This document shows, piece by piece, positions 1-10,330 of a DNA stretch of 64,000 bases. Position numbers and translations under genes: made by a program. The first letter of the stretch is position 1. The number at the start of each line of letters is the position of its first letter. The notes beneath the pieces were generated by a model. It ran no database searches. It was not told where the DNA came from and saw nothing but the letters and a program-made list of their open reading frames with translations. Origin of the DNA: Saitoella complicata NRRL Y-17804 (Eukaryota > Ascomycota > Saitoellomycetes > Saitoellales > Saitoellaceae); the NCBI RefSeq assembly GCF_001661265.1, contig NW_017567008.1, positions 102,163 to 166,162 of the forward strand, given 5' to 3'.

Positions 1-717
1 GTAGCGTTGAGGATCATTCGCAAGTTCATTCGAAATGCCCTGGAGAGCAGTGTTGGTAGCACTGTGCCTAGGTCGAGGGATGAGAGGCTTTCGGGCCCTG
101 GACTGAGTCTGAGAGGGGTGCAACGGGGTTTGCTGGTCGAACTCGAATTGAGAAGCAGCCCTTGTAGGGTCGTAGTGTGTTTCGATTAGGATAAAAGCTG
201 ACCATTCGACCTTGGGTGTGTTGCGCTCAGTGTGGACGGCATCAATGAAGCCTTCCCAGTCGTCCTCCGTTCGTAGTCTGCACCATGGTGCATCCCGGCT
301 CCTTCCACGGCAGACTTTCCAGCTGATATTGGGCTTCAGGGAGTATTTGTTGACGCCTTCGACGACCATATGATCATGACGGAGCTCCTCGAGGGCGACA
401 TCGATCAAAAGCTGCTCTTGGTCGGCCCAAGACTTGACTGGATTGACCGTCCAGTGTGCTTGAGGAAACCTGTGGTTCTTTTGCCTAGTGACGAGAACGA
501 AGACCTGGAAGCCGTCGAATCTGCTGATAGTATCAACCGGTGCGTCTTCGTCTTCGAGTTCGATGACTGTCTTAGGCCGTTTTTCCCTCCGGACTGTATT
601 TGTAGGTGGTGGTGAGGCTGCATCTTCGAGGAGACGGGAGGGCGGTTTGGGGGTACGAGACGATGCCCTGCGCTTATACGAAGCCTTAGCAGCTCCTTTC
701 AGCTTCCTTGGAGGCAT
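1..717 (-). CDS. Unrecognised protein, C-terminus off the window
   Basis: An open frame of 239 codons runs from an ATG at 717 to the left edge with no stop, so the gene is cut by the window. The N-terminus is basic and proline-rich (starts MPPRKLKGAAKASYKRR), followed by an acidic patch near residues 50-56 and a more compact part (about residues 60-175) rich in W, V and charged residues. The last 40 residues are again polar and basic. I do not recognise a family. The basic start would suit a nuclear protein, but that is inference only. It is divergent from CLPTM1, with about 195 bp between the starts. Confidence 0.6.
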   Translation of the reverse strand, partial: MPPRKLKGAAKASYKRRASSRTPKPPSRLLEDAASPPPTNTVRREKRPKTVIELEDEDAPVDTISRFDGFQVFVLVTRQKNHRFPQAHWTVNPVKSWADQEQLLIDVALEELRHDHMVVEGVNKYSLKPNISWKVCRGRSRDAPWCRLRTEDDWEGFIDAVHTERNTPKVEWSAFILIETHYDPTRAASQFEFDQQTPLHPSQTQSRARKPLIPRPRHSATNTALQGISNELANDPQRY

Positions 718-911
718 TTTCAAGGTTTGGCGGCGTGTTTGGTGGATTGGTCGTGTCCTGCACGAATATGCGGTAAAATGATGCGCGTCAAGAATTTTGC
801 ACACAGCAGTATTTTAGGTTTAGTCGGTCAGGCAGGGCATGTCTCGCGCCAGACTGCTCAACGCTCCCTCGAACAGCAGCGCAAACTCCCGGTCACCACC
901 AACAATCAACA

Positions 912-3015
912 ATGCCGGCTCAACAAGCAGCGGCTGCTCCAGCTCAAAATGCTGGAGGTCGACAGCAGGAGGGCGGTCTCTCCCCTGCAATCCGTAAACT
1001 CCTCAACATGGCTATGGCGTATTTCGCGTTACAAGCCGTTATGAACATGTTTGCCAAGAAAGCCACTACCCAAACTCCCGTTCCCCCCATTGGATCTGGA
1101 TCTGGATCTACTTTTGATTCCTCCTCTCAGCCCGACCTCCCAGAAGGCGTAAACGCCATCGTTGACCCCCGCCTCTTGCTCCCAGAAAAAGTCGCACCCG
1201 CTTGGCCCGCAAACTCCGAATTCGATCTCCGAATCTACACCTCCCCCTCCGACTCCTACACCTCTCTTGACTTCTCCGACCCTTCTTCGCTATTGCTCCA
1301 CGAACGCTCTCTTCACCTCGGTGACTGGAATGATGAGCGTGTTGTCGAGGTCGTCATCCCCGCTACCACAGCGATGCAAAACAACGGGTCTTTGTATGCG
1401 CATATCGTGTTGGCTAGGGATGGTGCGGAGGTTGATCCGGGAAGGGAGGAGTATGATGGGAAGAACGTCGCGAGGATGACGAAAATGTTGAACAGATACC
1501 AAAAACTGAAGCGGAACAAGAAGACGAAAAACCTCCTCGACAAATACGCGGAAGAGGCGGAGGAGGAGGAGGAGGAGGAGGTTGCCGCTGCGCCGATCAT
1601 CCCAGGCTTGAACTTTGGACAGGATCAACCCCAACCCCCTATCGTATCCTACTGGTCCCCAAACCTAACCCTCGCCGTCATCGCCGATACGGGTGAACTC
1701 CCATTCACGACCCTCCCCCCCGTCGTGAAAGACTACGTCCACATCATCGAAGGCGACATCCGCGACGACACCGGCAAGGTCGGATTCTACTACCGTATGC
1801 TCCCGTTCCCCATCATGTTTACTGTTTTCATATTGCTGACGCGGCAAGTTATAGCCATCGTCTTCCCCAACGAATTCTGGACCCTAGATTCCTACCTCTA
1901 CCCACTCAACTCCACAACCCCCCTCCTCCCCCTCAAAATCACTATCCACCCCCTCTCTTGGTTTAAATTCCAGATGTACGCGAGCGTGGATTACTCCTTC
2001 AAGCAACAAGCCGCGAGCGGACAACTGGGTGGAGGCGAGGTGGAGGAGTTGAAAAGGGTTGTGTTGGAGACGAATGTGTGGTTGTTGGGGATTACTGTTG
2101 TTGTTAGTTGTTTGCATAGTTTGTTCGAGTTTTTGGCGTTCAAGAACGGTATGTCGTCCCCCGAGATTGTGATTTGCTTGACGCTGACTGACTTGGGGTC
2201 CAAAGATATCGTCCACTGGCGCCAAAAGAAGGACAACACCGGTATCTCCCTCCACGCAATCCTCTCCAACGTCTTCATGCAACTCATCATCTTCCTCTAC
2301 CTCCTCGACAACAACGACAACACGTCATGGTTGATCCTCATCGGACAGGGATTTGGGATTTTGTTGGAGGCGTGGAAGATTACGAAGGCGGTTGATGTTA
2401 GGGTTGAGGGGTGGAGAGTGAAGTTTGAGGATAAGAATGAGTTGACGGAGACGGAGAGGGAGACGAAGGAGTATGATGGGGTATGTCATCCATATCCTAC
2501 GAAAAACCCATCATGGTGCTAACAGCCGATCATAGATTGCGTTCAAGTACCTCATCTGGGCCGCAATCCCCCTCTTGTTGGCATACGCCGCATACTCCCT
2601 ACTCTACGACACTCACAAATCCTGGTACTCCTTCGTCGTAACAACCCTCGTCGGCTTCGTCTACACCTGGGGCTTCCTAACCATGGTCCCCCCCCTCTAC
2701 ATCAACTACCGCCTCAAATCCGTCGCACACATGTCTTCCCGCGTCATGATGTACAAATTTCTCAACACGTTTATCGATGATTTGTTTGCGTTTGTGATTA
2801 AGATGCCGACGTTGCATCGGTTGGCGTGTTTGAGGGATGATGTTGTGTTTTTTGTGTATTTGTGGCAGTTGTGGAGGTATCGGGTTGATAAGACGAGGGT
2901 TAATGAGTTTGGGCAGGATGGGGAGGCGGAGACGGGGGTAGCTGCGCTGGCGCATATGAAGAAGGCGATTGAGCCGGAGGAGAAGGAGGTTAAGGAAGAC
3001 AAGAAGGACATTTAA
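912..3015 (+). CDS. CLPTM1-family multipass membrane protein
   Basis: Cleft lip and palate transmembrane protein 1 family, a conserved ER/Golgi multipass protein; the animal homologs are linked to receptor trafficking and lipid scrambling. Four exons (912-1794, 1855-2148, 2206-2480, 2536-3015) give 643 aa. Splicing restores the family motif PIVFPNEFW at the first junction and FKNDIVHWR at the second. Hydrophobic segments cluster in the second half, and the tail is lysine/glutamate-rich. An N-terminal hydrophobic stretch near residues 30-50 could be a signal anchor. Introns 1 and 2 are 60 and 57 nt, both multiples of three and free of stops, so an unspliced reading stays open. The gene is convergent with TRS120. 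Confidence 0.93.
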
Positions 3016-3163
3016 GGGCATGTGCAGGTATGGTTAATGTGGTTGGCGCTGCCATGGCCATGAGATACGATTTGTTTTATGTTTTGGAATAAATGAGATT
3101 AACTCCAATGACCCCTCCCAAGAATATGCTGGTTTGGATATCTCATGTAATTTAATTCATGGT

Positions 3164-6100
3164 TCATGCAACCTGAACTTTCCCTGCTTCCCTCATCGTC
3201 CATATCTTCCCTCTTGCCCCGCCTTCCTCAAGCTCCTCGACACTTCCCACGAATTCGTAGTCACCCTTCGCGAGGAATATCATATCGATGACATGTTCCA
3301 CCTCTCCACCGGGTTGTATGACGCCTATTGAGGTCTGTAGGCATCCATTCCATGCGACGCGTCTCGCGAGATCTAAGGCGGTTGGTAGCGGTTGGTGTTG
3401 CATACTTGGCTGTAACCGCAGGAAAAAGCGGGTAGCCTCCGGCTTCCGGTTTCGGACGACCGTACGGATTTGAACGAATTCATCCATTTCAACCCTCCAC
3501 CGCCTCTTTCCAATGCTCGTGACACCTTCGCCTTCAATGCGTTCTATCTCGACTTCAACGAGTGGCACACGCAGAAGGTCAACCATTCTGGCCGACAACC
3601 TCAACCCGCGCATCTCGATAGCGCCTTCTCGGTCACTTTCCAAATCTTTCCATTTACCACCGATTCGCTTCAGTAGTTCTTCTCTGTACCAGAATGCCTC
3701 GCGTGCTTGACGTTCTTGTTCTGGGGATGCATATTTTCCTGCGCTGACGACGAACTGCTTCGGAGAAAGAGAGGGAATGCCACGGGTGAAGTCATCGTAC
3801 CCTAGGTCGATGCGGCGCAGTGGTAAAGCAAGTCGAGAAGTGCGTCCGGGCTGGATGAGGTCAGATGCCGTGAACTGCTCACTTTCGTCACCAGGGCCAT
3901 TCGAAATAGAGAGCTCGACATGCATGGAGTTTGGCCAGACGTTGCGAAGGTCTATTAGAAGAAGACAACCCTCACCACTGGCAGCCTCCGCAAAAGCTTT
4001 GGCAGCCGTTGACCGGCTGGCTAGGTCAGAGTCTTGAGAAACCTCTCCTGCGAAAGGGAAGACATCGCAGCCAATCATGTCAATGCTGGCGTTGACGGTC
4101 ACAAGTAATGGCACAGTAAGCTGTCGAGTAAAGAACCTAGTCAGAGATTCACGGTCATCACCCAGGTATCCGTAATTTACCTGGATTCGTCCGTCTGTCA
4201 GACCTCGTTTACCAAGGATGTCGACTTTGAAGGTCTCTTCCGCACCGGGAGCGATGTTGACTTTGCCCTCAGTGGCAACATCCCAAGAAAATGCCCGTCT
4301 GTTGTAGAGATAGACTTCCAACTCGTAAGCCTCATCCGGCGGGATGCTCTTATTCGCCAGTGCCTGCTCCAACGGGCCTGTGGTCGAGTCTGAGAAAGAC
4401 AAAAGTACCAAGTCGATGGGTGTAGATGACACGTTCGTCAGCGTCACTTCGACTACCCGACGTTCACCTTCAAGCAGCATTGTTGCGCCGTTCGTCAAGG
4501 TTGTTGCCGATACGGTCGCTAGTGGCTGAGGCGGCACGACGGTAATGGAGACATCTCGAGGAGGTGCCAAAGGCCCGCTTCCATTAGCCTGTGCAGTCGC
4601 GCAGTTCTTGCGCGCAGACAATCCCATCTTCTTCGTCTTCTCCCCGACATCTTTCAGCGTCACCCACTTGTCTAACTCCTCGGCATCCGGAGGCTCTCGG
4701 ATTGGGAACGATTGCTCCTGGCAACCGAGGATTCGGATTTTACAGCCCGTCACGATCATGGTACCCGTGGACAAGAGCTTCGCCTTCAGCACTACCGGTT
4801 GCACCGAGTTTGGTGGGATGACGACCGCTATAGGTTGTGTCTCCATGTCTACCCCCGTAACTTCCAGAGCAAGACTCTGTACATCCAAGTCAATGCCAAA
4901 GGGGTTCTGTAATACAACTTCAAACTCAGCTAGCTCGCCTTCGACGAGAAGGTTTTCGGCTTTGACAGCTACTTTCTTCTCGAAGGGATTGTACAGAAAC
5001 GGGTTATCCGCCTTCTTCTCGCCTTCACCATCTGCCTCGACCGGCGGTAGCAGTGTCGACATAGGTAAAGCCGTAGGCGTCTGATACACTTGGGACTTCA
5101 CCACTTGAACATCTCTCACGACGAATGGATCCCAATAGACAGCCTCAACATCCTTCATGCCAATCCTCTTCGCAGCACCAACGGTTCTTGCCAAATTTGT
5201 TGCAAGTCGGCCTTGCTCCTCCTTCGTGAGATACGGCACGGCTATCGCAAGTAACTTTGTGGTGAAGCGCAGCACGCCGGGAAAATCAGGAAGGGCCTCA
5301 CACAGAGAAATGCAATCTCGTAGAACAGACAACTTCAGCTGCGACCACCCGAATTGACCTGCCACCACCTCTTTCTCGAACGCATCATCATCCCCAGCAG
5401 AAACTGCTATACCATAAGCCGCACACATATCCTCGAGCATGCCCAATACACCTCTCTCTAGATCCATCGGTCCCAGTGCTGGCGCCGCCGTGGCATTGTT
5501 GTTCAGCATTCTAGCAGCCGGATGCATACCTTGTTCAGCTGCACCGACAACCCGAGCTTGAATCAACTCCGGTACGATAGTCTGCACAATCTCCCGCAAG
5601 AAAAGGGCTCGCTTCCTCTCCAAACCTATAGCTCCAAGCACAGACGCAAGTCCACCCAAGACGTGAATTCTATCCATGACAAACATGTCATCCAGATGTA
5701 TTCCTCGAGCGCCAATAGCGCGTGCTGCGATCTCCGCTCTTGGAGGGTATCCGGACTTCGTGGAGGGCGGTATTGCCGCATCCGTGACGATGTTGTCTAA
5801 CGCAGCGTCGTTCCAGCCGCCCGCGACATGAACAGCGCAGAGGAACTTGCAACATCGCAAAATCGTCTCAGAGTAGATTAATGGCGGAACCGAGTCTTCC
5901 CTGAAATTAGTTGATCGCTGGTGTAGTGCCGCGATGGCGTTTTGTAGATCAGGGATGAAGTCCATTAGATGAGGATTGTAGTAAGCCGCTGCTGCTTCAT
6001 ACTCGGTTAGGGTTGAGGATCGCGCTGGAGACGAGGCTCGACTTGAGGAGGTTTTTGCGCTCGATTTGAGCTTCAATGTCGAAGATGCTGCCTTCAGACT

Positions 6101-7132
6101 GGCTTTATCGGGTACAGGAGCAGCAGCCACGAGTGCAACCGCAGGTATCTGGTAATCCAAGTGCAGGTATGCCATCAGAACTAGAGCAATTCCAATACCG
6201 TCCAGTGCTGCAGCATGCCATAGATGATCACTGTTTGCCTTCGCGATCGCCACAGCTTCAGCATACTCTCTCATCGCATCCGGTAATCGCCCAGCCAGGA
6301 GATACAGGTCGCCCAATGTTTTGGACACCCGTCCCTTTCCCTTTGACTTTGCTCGCTCAGTCATACTTCCAGCGGAAGAGCCGAGTCCGGACATCGTATA
6401 TCGCTTCATATCCTTCGAGCTCATAGACGAACTTCGTTTCAGCTCGCCATTAGGAGCTGCTGGTGGAAGAGAATATCGAGGACTGTTAGTAACGAGGTTC
6501 TCAGAACTGGGGTATGACAACCTGGTAGCTGTATGTGGTGAGTCCAGCGTCGTCAGTGACTGTAATCGTTGTGCCAAAGGGGCGAACTCCGACAGCATCG
6601 TCGCCGTAAAGTCACACATAACCGTCCTTAACTGATTAAAGCTCGACGCCTTACTCGCGCGTTTACTGTAAATAAACGCTGAATGCTCCGGGTACTTCCC
6701 CTCCGCCGCCACCTCGCAATGAAACACAAAACACTGCTGTACCAATGCTCGCGGATATCTCATCTTCAGCATCCCCATCCCCTCGTTCAAAGCCTCCAGA
6801 TCATTCTCCTCCGCTCCATCCGCAATGGCAATGATCCCCATCGTCCGTCTCCACATCTGGAATTCCTCAAGATACTCATGATCCTGATCAAAGCTGGTCC
6901 CAACATCATACACGACCCGCCCATCCGGGAACCCTTGCGGACTACACGTTGCCCGCTCTTTCCGCGTATCAGCGCTGACGTCGCCTAGTCGAACCATCCG
7001 ACATGCTTGTAGCCGTGTGACACAATTATCGAATGTAGACCGCTTGATTCGACCGATTGGTACGCAGAGGACGCGTATTCTTGAGGGCGCGACATATGAT
7101 AGGCTGTCTAAGGGTAGGCATGGGGACGACAT
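3164..7132 (-). CDS. TRS120: TRAPPII complex subunit Trs120 (TRAPPC9)
   Basis: A large tethering and Rab-GEF subunit of the TRAPPII complex acting at the late Golgi on Ypt31/32 (Rab11). A single exon gives 1322 aa from the ATG at 7132, close to the 1289 aa of the yeast protein. The frame extends upstream to a GTG at 7219, but the conserved N-terminus (SYVAPSRIRVLCVPIGRI) begins just after the chosen ATG. The first half is alpha-helical and TPR-like, interrupted by a serine-rich linker (about residues 225-275) and a second near residues 355-380. The second half has the beta-sandwich, Ig-like character of the family, with many short V/L/T strands. The gene is convergent with CLPTM1, with 148 bp between the stops. 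Confidence 0.92.
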   Translation of the reverse strand: MSSPCLPLDSLSYVAPSRIRVLCVPIGRIKRSTFDNCVTRLQACRMVRLGDVSADTRKERATCSPQGFPDGRVVYDVGTSFDQDHEYLEEFQMWRRTMGIIAIADGAEENDLEALNEGMGMLKMRYPRALVQQCFVFHCEVAAEGKYPEHSAFIYSKRASKASSFNQLRTVMCDFTATMLSEFAPLAQRLQSLTTLDSPHTATRLSYPSSENLVTNSPRYSLPPAAPNGELKRSSSMSSKDMKRYTMSGLGSSAGSMTERAKSKGKGRVSKTLGDLYLLAGRLPDAMREYAEAVAIAKANSDHLWHAAALDGIGIALVLMAYLHLDYQIPAVALVAAAPVPDKASLKAASSTLKLKSSAKTSSSRASSPARSSTLTEYEAAAAYYNPHLMDFIPDLQNAIAALHQRSTNFREDSVPPLIYSETILRCCKFLCAVHVAGGWNDAALDNIVTDAAIPPSTKSGYPPRAEIAARAIGARGIHLDDMFVMDRIHVLGGLASVLGAIGLERKRALFLREIVQTIVPELIQARVVGAAEQGMHPAARMLNNNATAAPALGPMDLERGVLGMLEDMCAAYGIAVSAGDDDAFEKEVVAGQFGWSQLKLSVLRDCISLCEALPDFPGVLRFTTKLLAIAVPYLTKEEQGRLATNLARTVGAAKRIGMKDVEAVYWDPFVVRDVQVVKSQVYQTPTALPMSTLLPPVEADGEGEKKADNPFLYNPFEKKVAVKAENLLVEGELAEFEVVLQNPFGIDLDVQSLALEVTGVDMETQPIAVVIPPNSVQPVVLKAKLLSTGTMIVTGCKIRILGCQEQSFPIREPPDAEELDKWVTLKDVGEKTKKMGLSARKNCATAQANGSGPLAPPRDVSITVVPPQPLATVSATTLTNGATMLLEGERRVVEVTLTNVSSTPIDLVLLSFSDSTTGPLEQALANKSIPPDEAYELEVYLYNRRAFSWDVATEGKVNIAPGAEETFKVDILGKRGLTDGRIQVNYGYLGDDRESLTRFFTRQLTVPLLVTVNASIDMIGCDVFPFAGEVSQDSDLASRSTAAKAFAEAASGEGCLLLIDLRNVWPNSMHVELSISNGPGDESEQFTASDLIQPGRTSRLALPLRRIDLGYDDFTRGIPSLSPKQFVVSAGKYASPEQERQAREAFWYREELLKRIGGKWKDLESDREGAIEMRGLRLSARMVDLLRVPLVEVEIERIEGEGVTSIGKRRWRVEMDEFVQIRTVVRNRKPEATRFFLRLQPSMQHQPLPTALDLARRVAWNGCLQTSIGVIQPGGEVEHVIDMIFLAKGDYEFVGSVEELEEGGARGKIWTMREAGKVQVA

Positions 7133-7367
7133 GACCAATGACCTCTCCTTCCCACCGTTGCTGCCGAGGTGTTTGGGGGGATACGTGGGGACTACGCGCC
7201 TCGGCAAGGCCCGCGGCACGGTGCTGTCAGGGATGCAGGGTGGGCGTATTTAAGGTTATTCGGCACGAAACTTGGATATAGAGAGCGATTCTTTGGTATC
7301 GGAGTATGCCTAACCATCTTTTGCCATAGCTCCTCTAATCTTCCTTCTACGGCATCTCCTGTTCGAC

Positions 7368-8641
7368 TCAGAGCACCGTATCCACCGCATCGTAATGATC
7401 CCCAACCAACCTGTAGAGATAACTCGGCGGGTGGCCTCCCAAGTTCGTAATGTAAAGCTGAACCAACTCTGGCGAGACATAGTCATAGTATGGGTTGATG
7501 ACCTCAACCTTGTCAATCAATTCACCCTCCTCAAACCCAAGAACCTTCTCAGGACTCGCCAACTCCATAAAGCTCTCAACGTCATGCGGGTACATCGGAC
7601 TCAACTTGTAGAGTCCGGTACAGCATACGACAGGGATAGCATGTCTCTGTGCTGCGGCCGCGATCATCCTTGCACCACTTGAAGCCAGCAATCCACCATT
7701 CGCCAAGACAGAGTGGGTACCCAAGAGAACCTTGTTCACGCGGGACATCATTGCGAATACTGCGCTCTCTGGAATGACAATGACATCAATACCGGCCTTT
7801 GACAGCGTCGTTGCCATGGAGTGCGTGGGCTCGAGGTCGTTTGGCATAGCCTCGGCAAGGATGACGGTAAACTTTCGCTTTTTGGCTGCGTGGCGGAGGA
7901 AGGATTCGACGGTCTTGGATGATGCGTGGGTCATAATGATCTCGCTATAATACAGTTAGCGACCATTCATAACCACCAAATGTGCAAGCATCTCACTTAG
8001 AGTGAATGTGATCCAGAGACTGCGCACTGATATTCTCATAAATCGTCTTCAACTCATCAATAAACTCCTGAATCCCCTGGATGATTTGCGGCTTCAAGTC
8101 GAAATGCTGCTCTTGCCGTGTTGTCATGGATTTTGCTGGTTGTGCACCATTTGACGGATGGAACATATTGGAGACGATAGGGGAGACTGTAAGGCGGTCA
8201 AACTGGAAGTTATCCGGTGCGATTGTTGCAGGGGTCATGGGGGTGAAGGGAGTTGTTTCCCCGATCAGTTCTCGCAGTTCTCGATATTCTTCGCGGATAA
8301 CTCGCAGGATGCGTCGAACGACATTACCACAGGCAAGCTCTATAACAACCGTCAGCACACACTCACTCACTCATCGTCATTCACTACTCACCTCTTGGAG
8401 CAGCCTTAACAAGCCGTCGTCCAACCTCCTTCACCTGATCCACCAACTGATCCTGGTCCAACCATCGCGCATTGGACACAACCTGTCTGAGCACCAATGC
8501 AGTCTCGAGGGCGACCTTGTGAGATCCGCGGATTTGCTTCCGCTTCAGGCGAGCTGCCAGCGACTCAACAGCAGCATTCACATTGGACATTTCGAGATTG
8601 AATGCTGTTCGAAGAGTCGGTTGTACGCTCCTGTCGTACAT
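7368..8641 (-). CDS. GCD7: Translation initiation factor eIF2B subunit beta
   Basis: Regulatory subunit of the eIF2B guanine-nucleotide exchange factor, which reloads eIF2 with GTP and is inhibited by phosphorylated eIF2-alpha. Three exons (8392-8641, 7997-8339, 7368-7944; introns of 52 nt each) give 389 aa. Splicing restores the IF-2B motif HIHSNEIIMTH across the second junction. The Rossmann-like core that follows (FTVILAEAMPN, GIDVIVIPESAVFAMM, KVLLGTHSVLANGG) is typical of the alpha/beta/delta regulatory subunits. A second in-frame ATG at 8590 (MSNVNAAVESLAARLK) has the better start context and aligns with the family start, so translation may begin there. Confidence 0.93.
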
Positions 8642-9110
8642 TTAGCGGCTGCATGGACGTGCAGCAGTCGAACTCGAGGCGAAGGCGTGGGAAGGGCGCA
8701 GACGGAATTTCGCAACAATTGTACGTTAGCCAATCAACACCTAAGGCATCGTACACGGTGTTGCAATTGAGAGATAATCAATAACGGGAATTCTAGTAAT
8801 TGGGAAGAAGAACCAACGGCTTTAAACAGAAACTTGTAGCTGGCTCTGGTTTCACATAAACCTACGTTTGTTCGTCATATCTCGCCTATTCAGCGACCAA
8901 TATCACCCAGTATTGCTATCTGCAAACTTCATCCGTCTCGTATCACACATCGAGAGTCCAAGCAAATGTTGCCTGACCCAAGTGTAATCGCAGTTGTTGC
9001 AAACCGACTATACTAGCGATGAACTTCGGGACGGACTTCGAAGGCAAGATTGGCGAGATCTATGTGCAAGATCCGTGCTATATCAGATTCTAAAAAAGCG
9101 TTCTACTGCC
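8642..9110. other. Intergenic, GCD7 upstream and 5S upstream
   Basis: No convincing coding frame. It holds the GCD7 promoter and the region upstream of the 5S gene at 9111. The last 29 bases (9082-9110) are identical to the 29 bases in front of the 5S gene at 39555, and contain an A-rich, TATA-like stretch about 20-26 bases before the RNA start. Confidence 0.6.
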
Positions 9111-9229
9111 AGATACGGCCATACCATGATGAAAGCACAGGATCCCGTCCGATCTCCTAAGTTAAGCATCATAGGGCCCAGTCAGTACTAGCGTGGGAGA
9201 CCAGCTGGGAATACTCGGGTGCTGTATCT
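9111..9229 (+). rRNA. 5S ribosomal RNA, copy 1
   Basis: A 119-nt gene. The ends pair (AGATACGGC with GCTGTATCT) to form helix I, and the interior keeps the eukaryotic 5S landmarks: CCATACC near the start, GGATCCCGTCCGATCTCC, and the box A/IE/box C internal promoter region with AAGTTAAGC and GGGAGACCAGCTGGGAATAC. T-runs just downstream serve as the pol III terminator. All six copies in the window are identical over the 119 nt. This one lies between the GCD7 promoter and the 3' side of IES6. Confidence 0.97.
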
Positions 9230-9504
9230 TTGGTCTTTTGCACTCCTCCCCAGCGCTGCAGGTGATGAAGATCAGCGAGCGTTTGGGCGCTTTATGTCTA
9301 TCTTATACGTCACTTTAGATGCTATGCTAGCACTATGTTAAGCTATCTTAATTTTCAATACCATACACAATGTCGTACACCTTCTCCTTTCCCTTCGCCG
9401 TCACCCTTCGCTCAACCCCTCTCCCTCACCCCCCCACCCACGCCTTAACCCCTCCCTCCTCCTCTCCTTTCCCCCCTCTCCCCCTCTCCCCCTCTCCACC
9501 TCCC
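9230..9504. other. Intergenic with pyrimidine-rich tract
   Basis: Downstream of the 5S gene. From about 9390 to 9540 the plus strand is almost pure C/T with some A (many CCCTC and CCACC units). An open frame at 9370-9627 is just translated low complexity (P/S/T) and I do not call it a gene. Confidence 0.5.
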
Positions 9505-9644
9505 TCAACCTCCACAACTCCCCTCAACAATCTCCCCACCCCTAACCGTCCTCCCCACAATCTCCTCAACATCACACGCCGTAACCCGTCCATAACAGAC
9601 ACCCCTCTTTGGCTGTCTGGTTGGTAACACTGTCATATTTTTGC
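9505..9644 (-). pseudogene. Lone C-terminal exon of a Suc/Fer-like (Apd1/Aim32-type) protein
   Basis: A 46-codon frame ending in a stop encodes GKNMTVLPTRQPKRG, then CYGRVTACDVEEIVGRTV and GGEIVE. This resembles the last segment of thioredoxin-like [2Fe-2S] ferredoxin-domain proteins of the sucrase/ferredoxin family (pattern GVWYGRVTP.DVE.IV..T..GG.IVE). It is immediately preceded by a branch-point-like TAGCTAAC and a 3' splice site (GGATAG), so it looks like a terminal exon. The upstream exons with the Fe-S ligands and the HVGGHK motif are absent, because IES6 occupies the space on the same strand. Most likely it is a remnant of a deleted or moved neighbour. The junction phase would also allow in-frame splicing from the IES6 exon 1 donor; that is speculative. 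Confidence 0.5.
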
Positions 9645-9748
9645 CTATCCAGTTAGCTAATGGGTATATATCAACTCCAACCGGAGCGGGAAGAAACGAA
9701 GAACGCCGAGTATCCCAAAGATGACTGTGATGAATGCTTGAATGTGAC

Positions 9749-10175
9749 TTATCGCAAAACGACGTTCGCTCCACGAAGACCAAGATATTGTTGCTCAACA
9801 CCTGTAAGCCAACACCATGTCAGCTTCCACAAGAGAACCGGACATGCAGAAAAGCTTACCATTGGCCATCCCCTTGATAACCCCATAAACCTCCTTATCG
9901 CAATACCTCAACTTCGTCTTCGGATCCGTATACTTCGCCTCCAGCCCCGTCACATCACAGTACTTCTTCTGTGGTAGCAGAGAAGGAGGTGCCTCGATAT
10001 TCGCATAGGTTGGAATGTTGGGGTTGGTTGGTGGTGGGAGCGTGAGGATTTGTTTGAGGGTCTTGTTGCGGCGAGTTGTGCGTTTGAAGTTGGGACTTTT
10101 CCATGGTCGGGGGGCAGTGGAGACGTCTAGCGACGTCAATAAGGAGCTCTCTGAAGCCATAGTAGCTGCTGGCAT
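9749..10175 (-). CDS. IES6: INO80 chromatin-remodelling subunit Ies6 (YL1-C domain)
   Basis: A small subunit of the INO80 nucleosome remodeller that binds Arp5. Two exons (9860-10175 and 9749-9801, intron 58 nt) give 122 aa. The YL1 C-terminal domain is clear: KRTTRRNKTLKQIL, then KKYCDVTGLEAKYTDP, LRYCDKEVYGVIKG, and after splicing GVEQQYLGLRGANVVLR at the end. The start is ambiguous between ATGs at 10175 (MPAAT) and 10160 (MASES). It is divergent from PAM18, with about 155 bp between the starts. Confidence 0.9.
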
Positions 10176-10330
10176 TCTCGCAACTCTACTTGTCCTCGTC
10201 GTCGGTTGTCCGGTGTACTGTCTGGAGTACGTCCCGCGCCTGTCAACGTCACGTGCACCCAAATTCCATACACCTCCATCGTAACCGGCCGTCTCGAGCT
10301 CGCCTCCATCAACGATCCACTCACGGAGAC

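Noticed and set aside
9370-9627. 85-codon P/S/T-rich frame on the plus strand
   Set aside because: Translated pyrimidine-rich low-complexity DNA with no motif.
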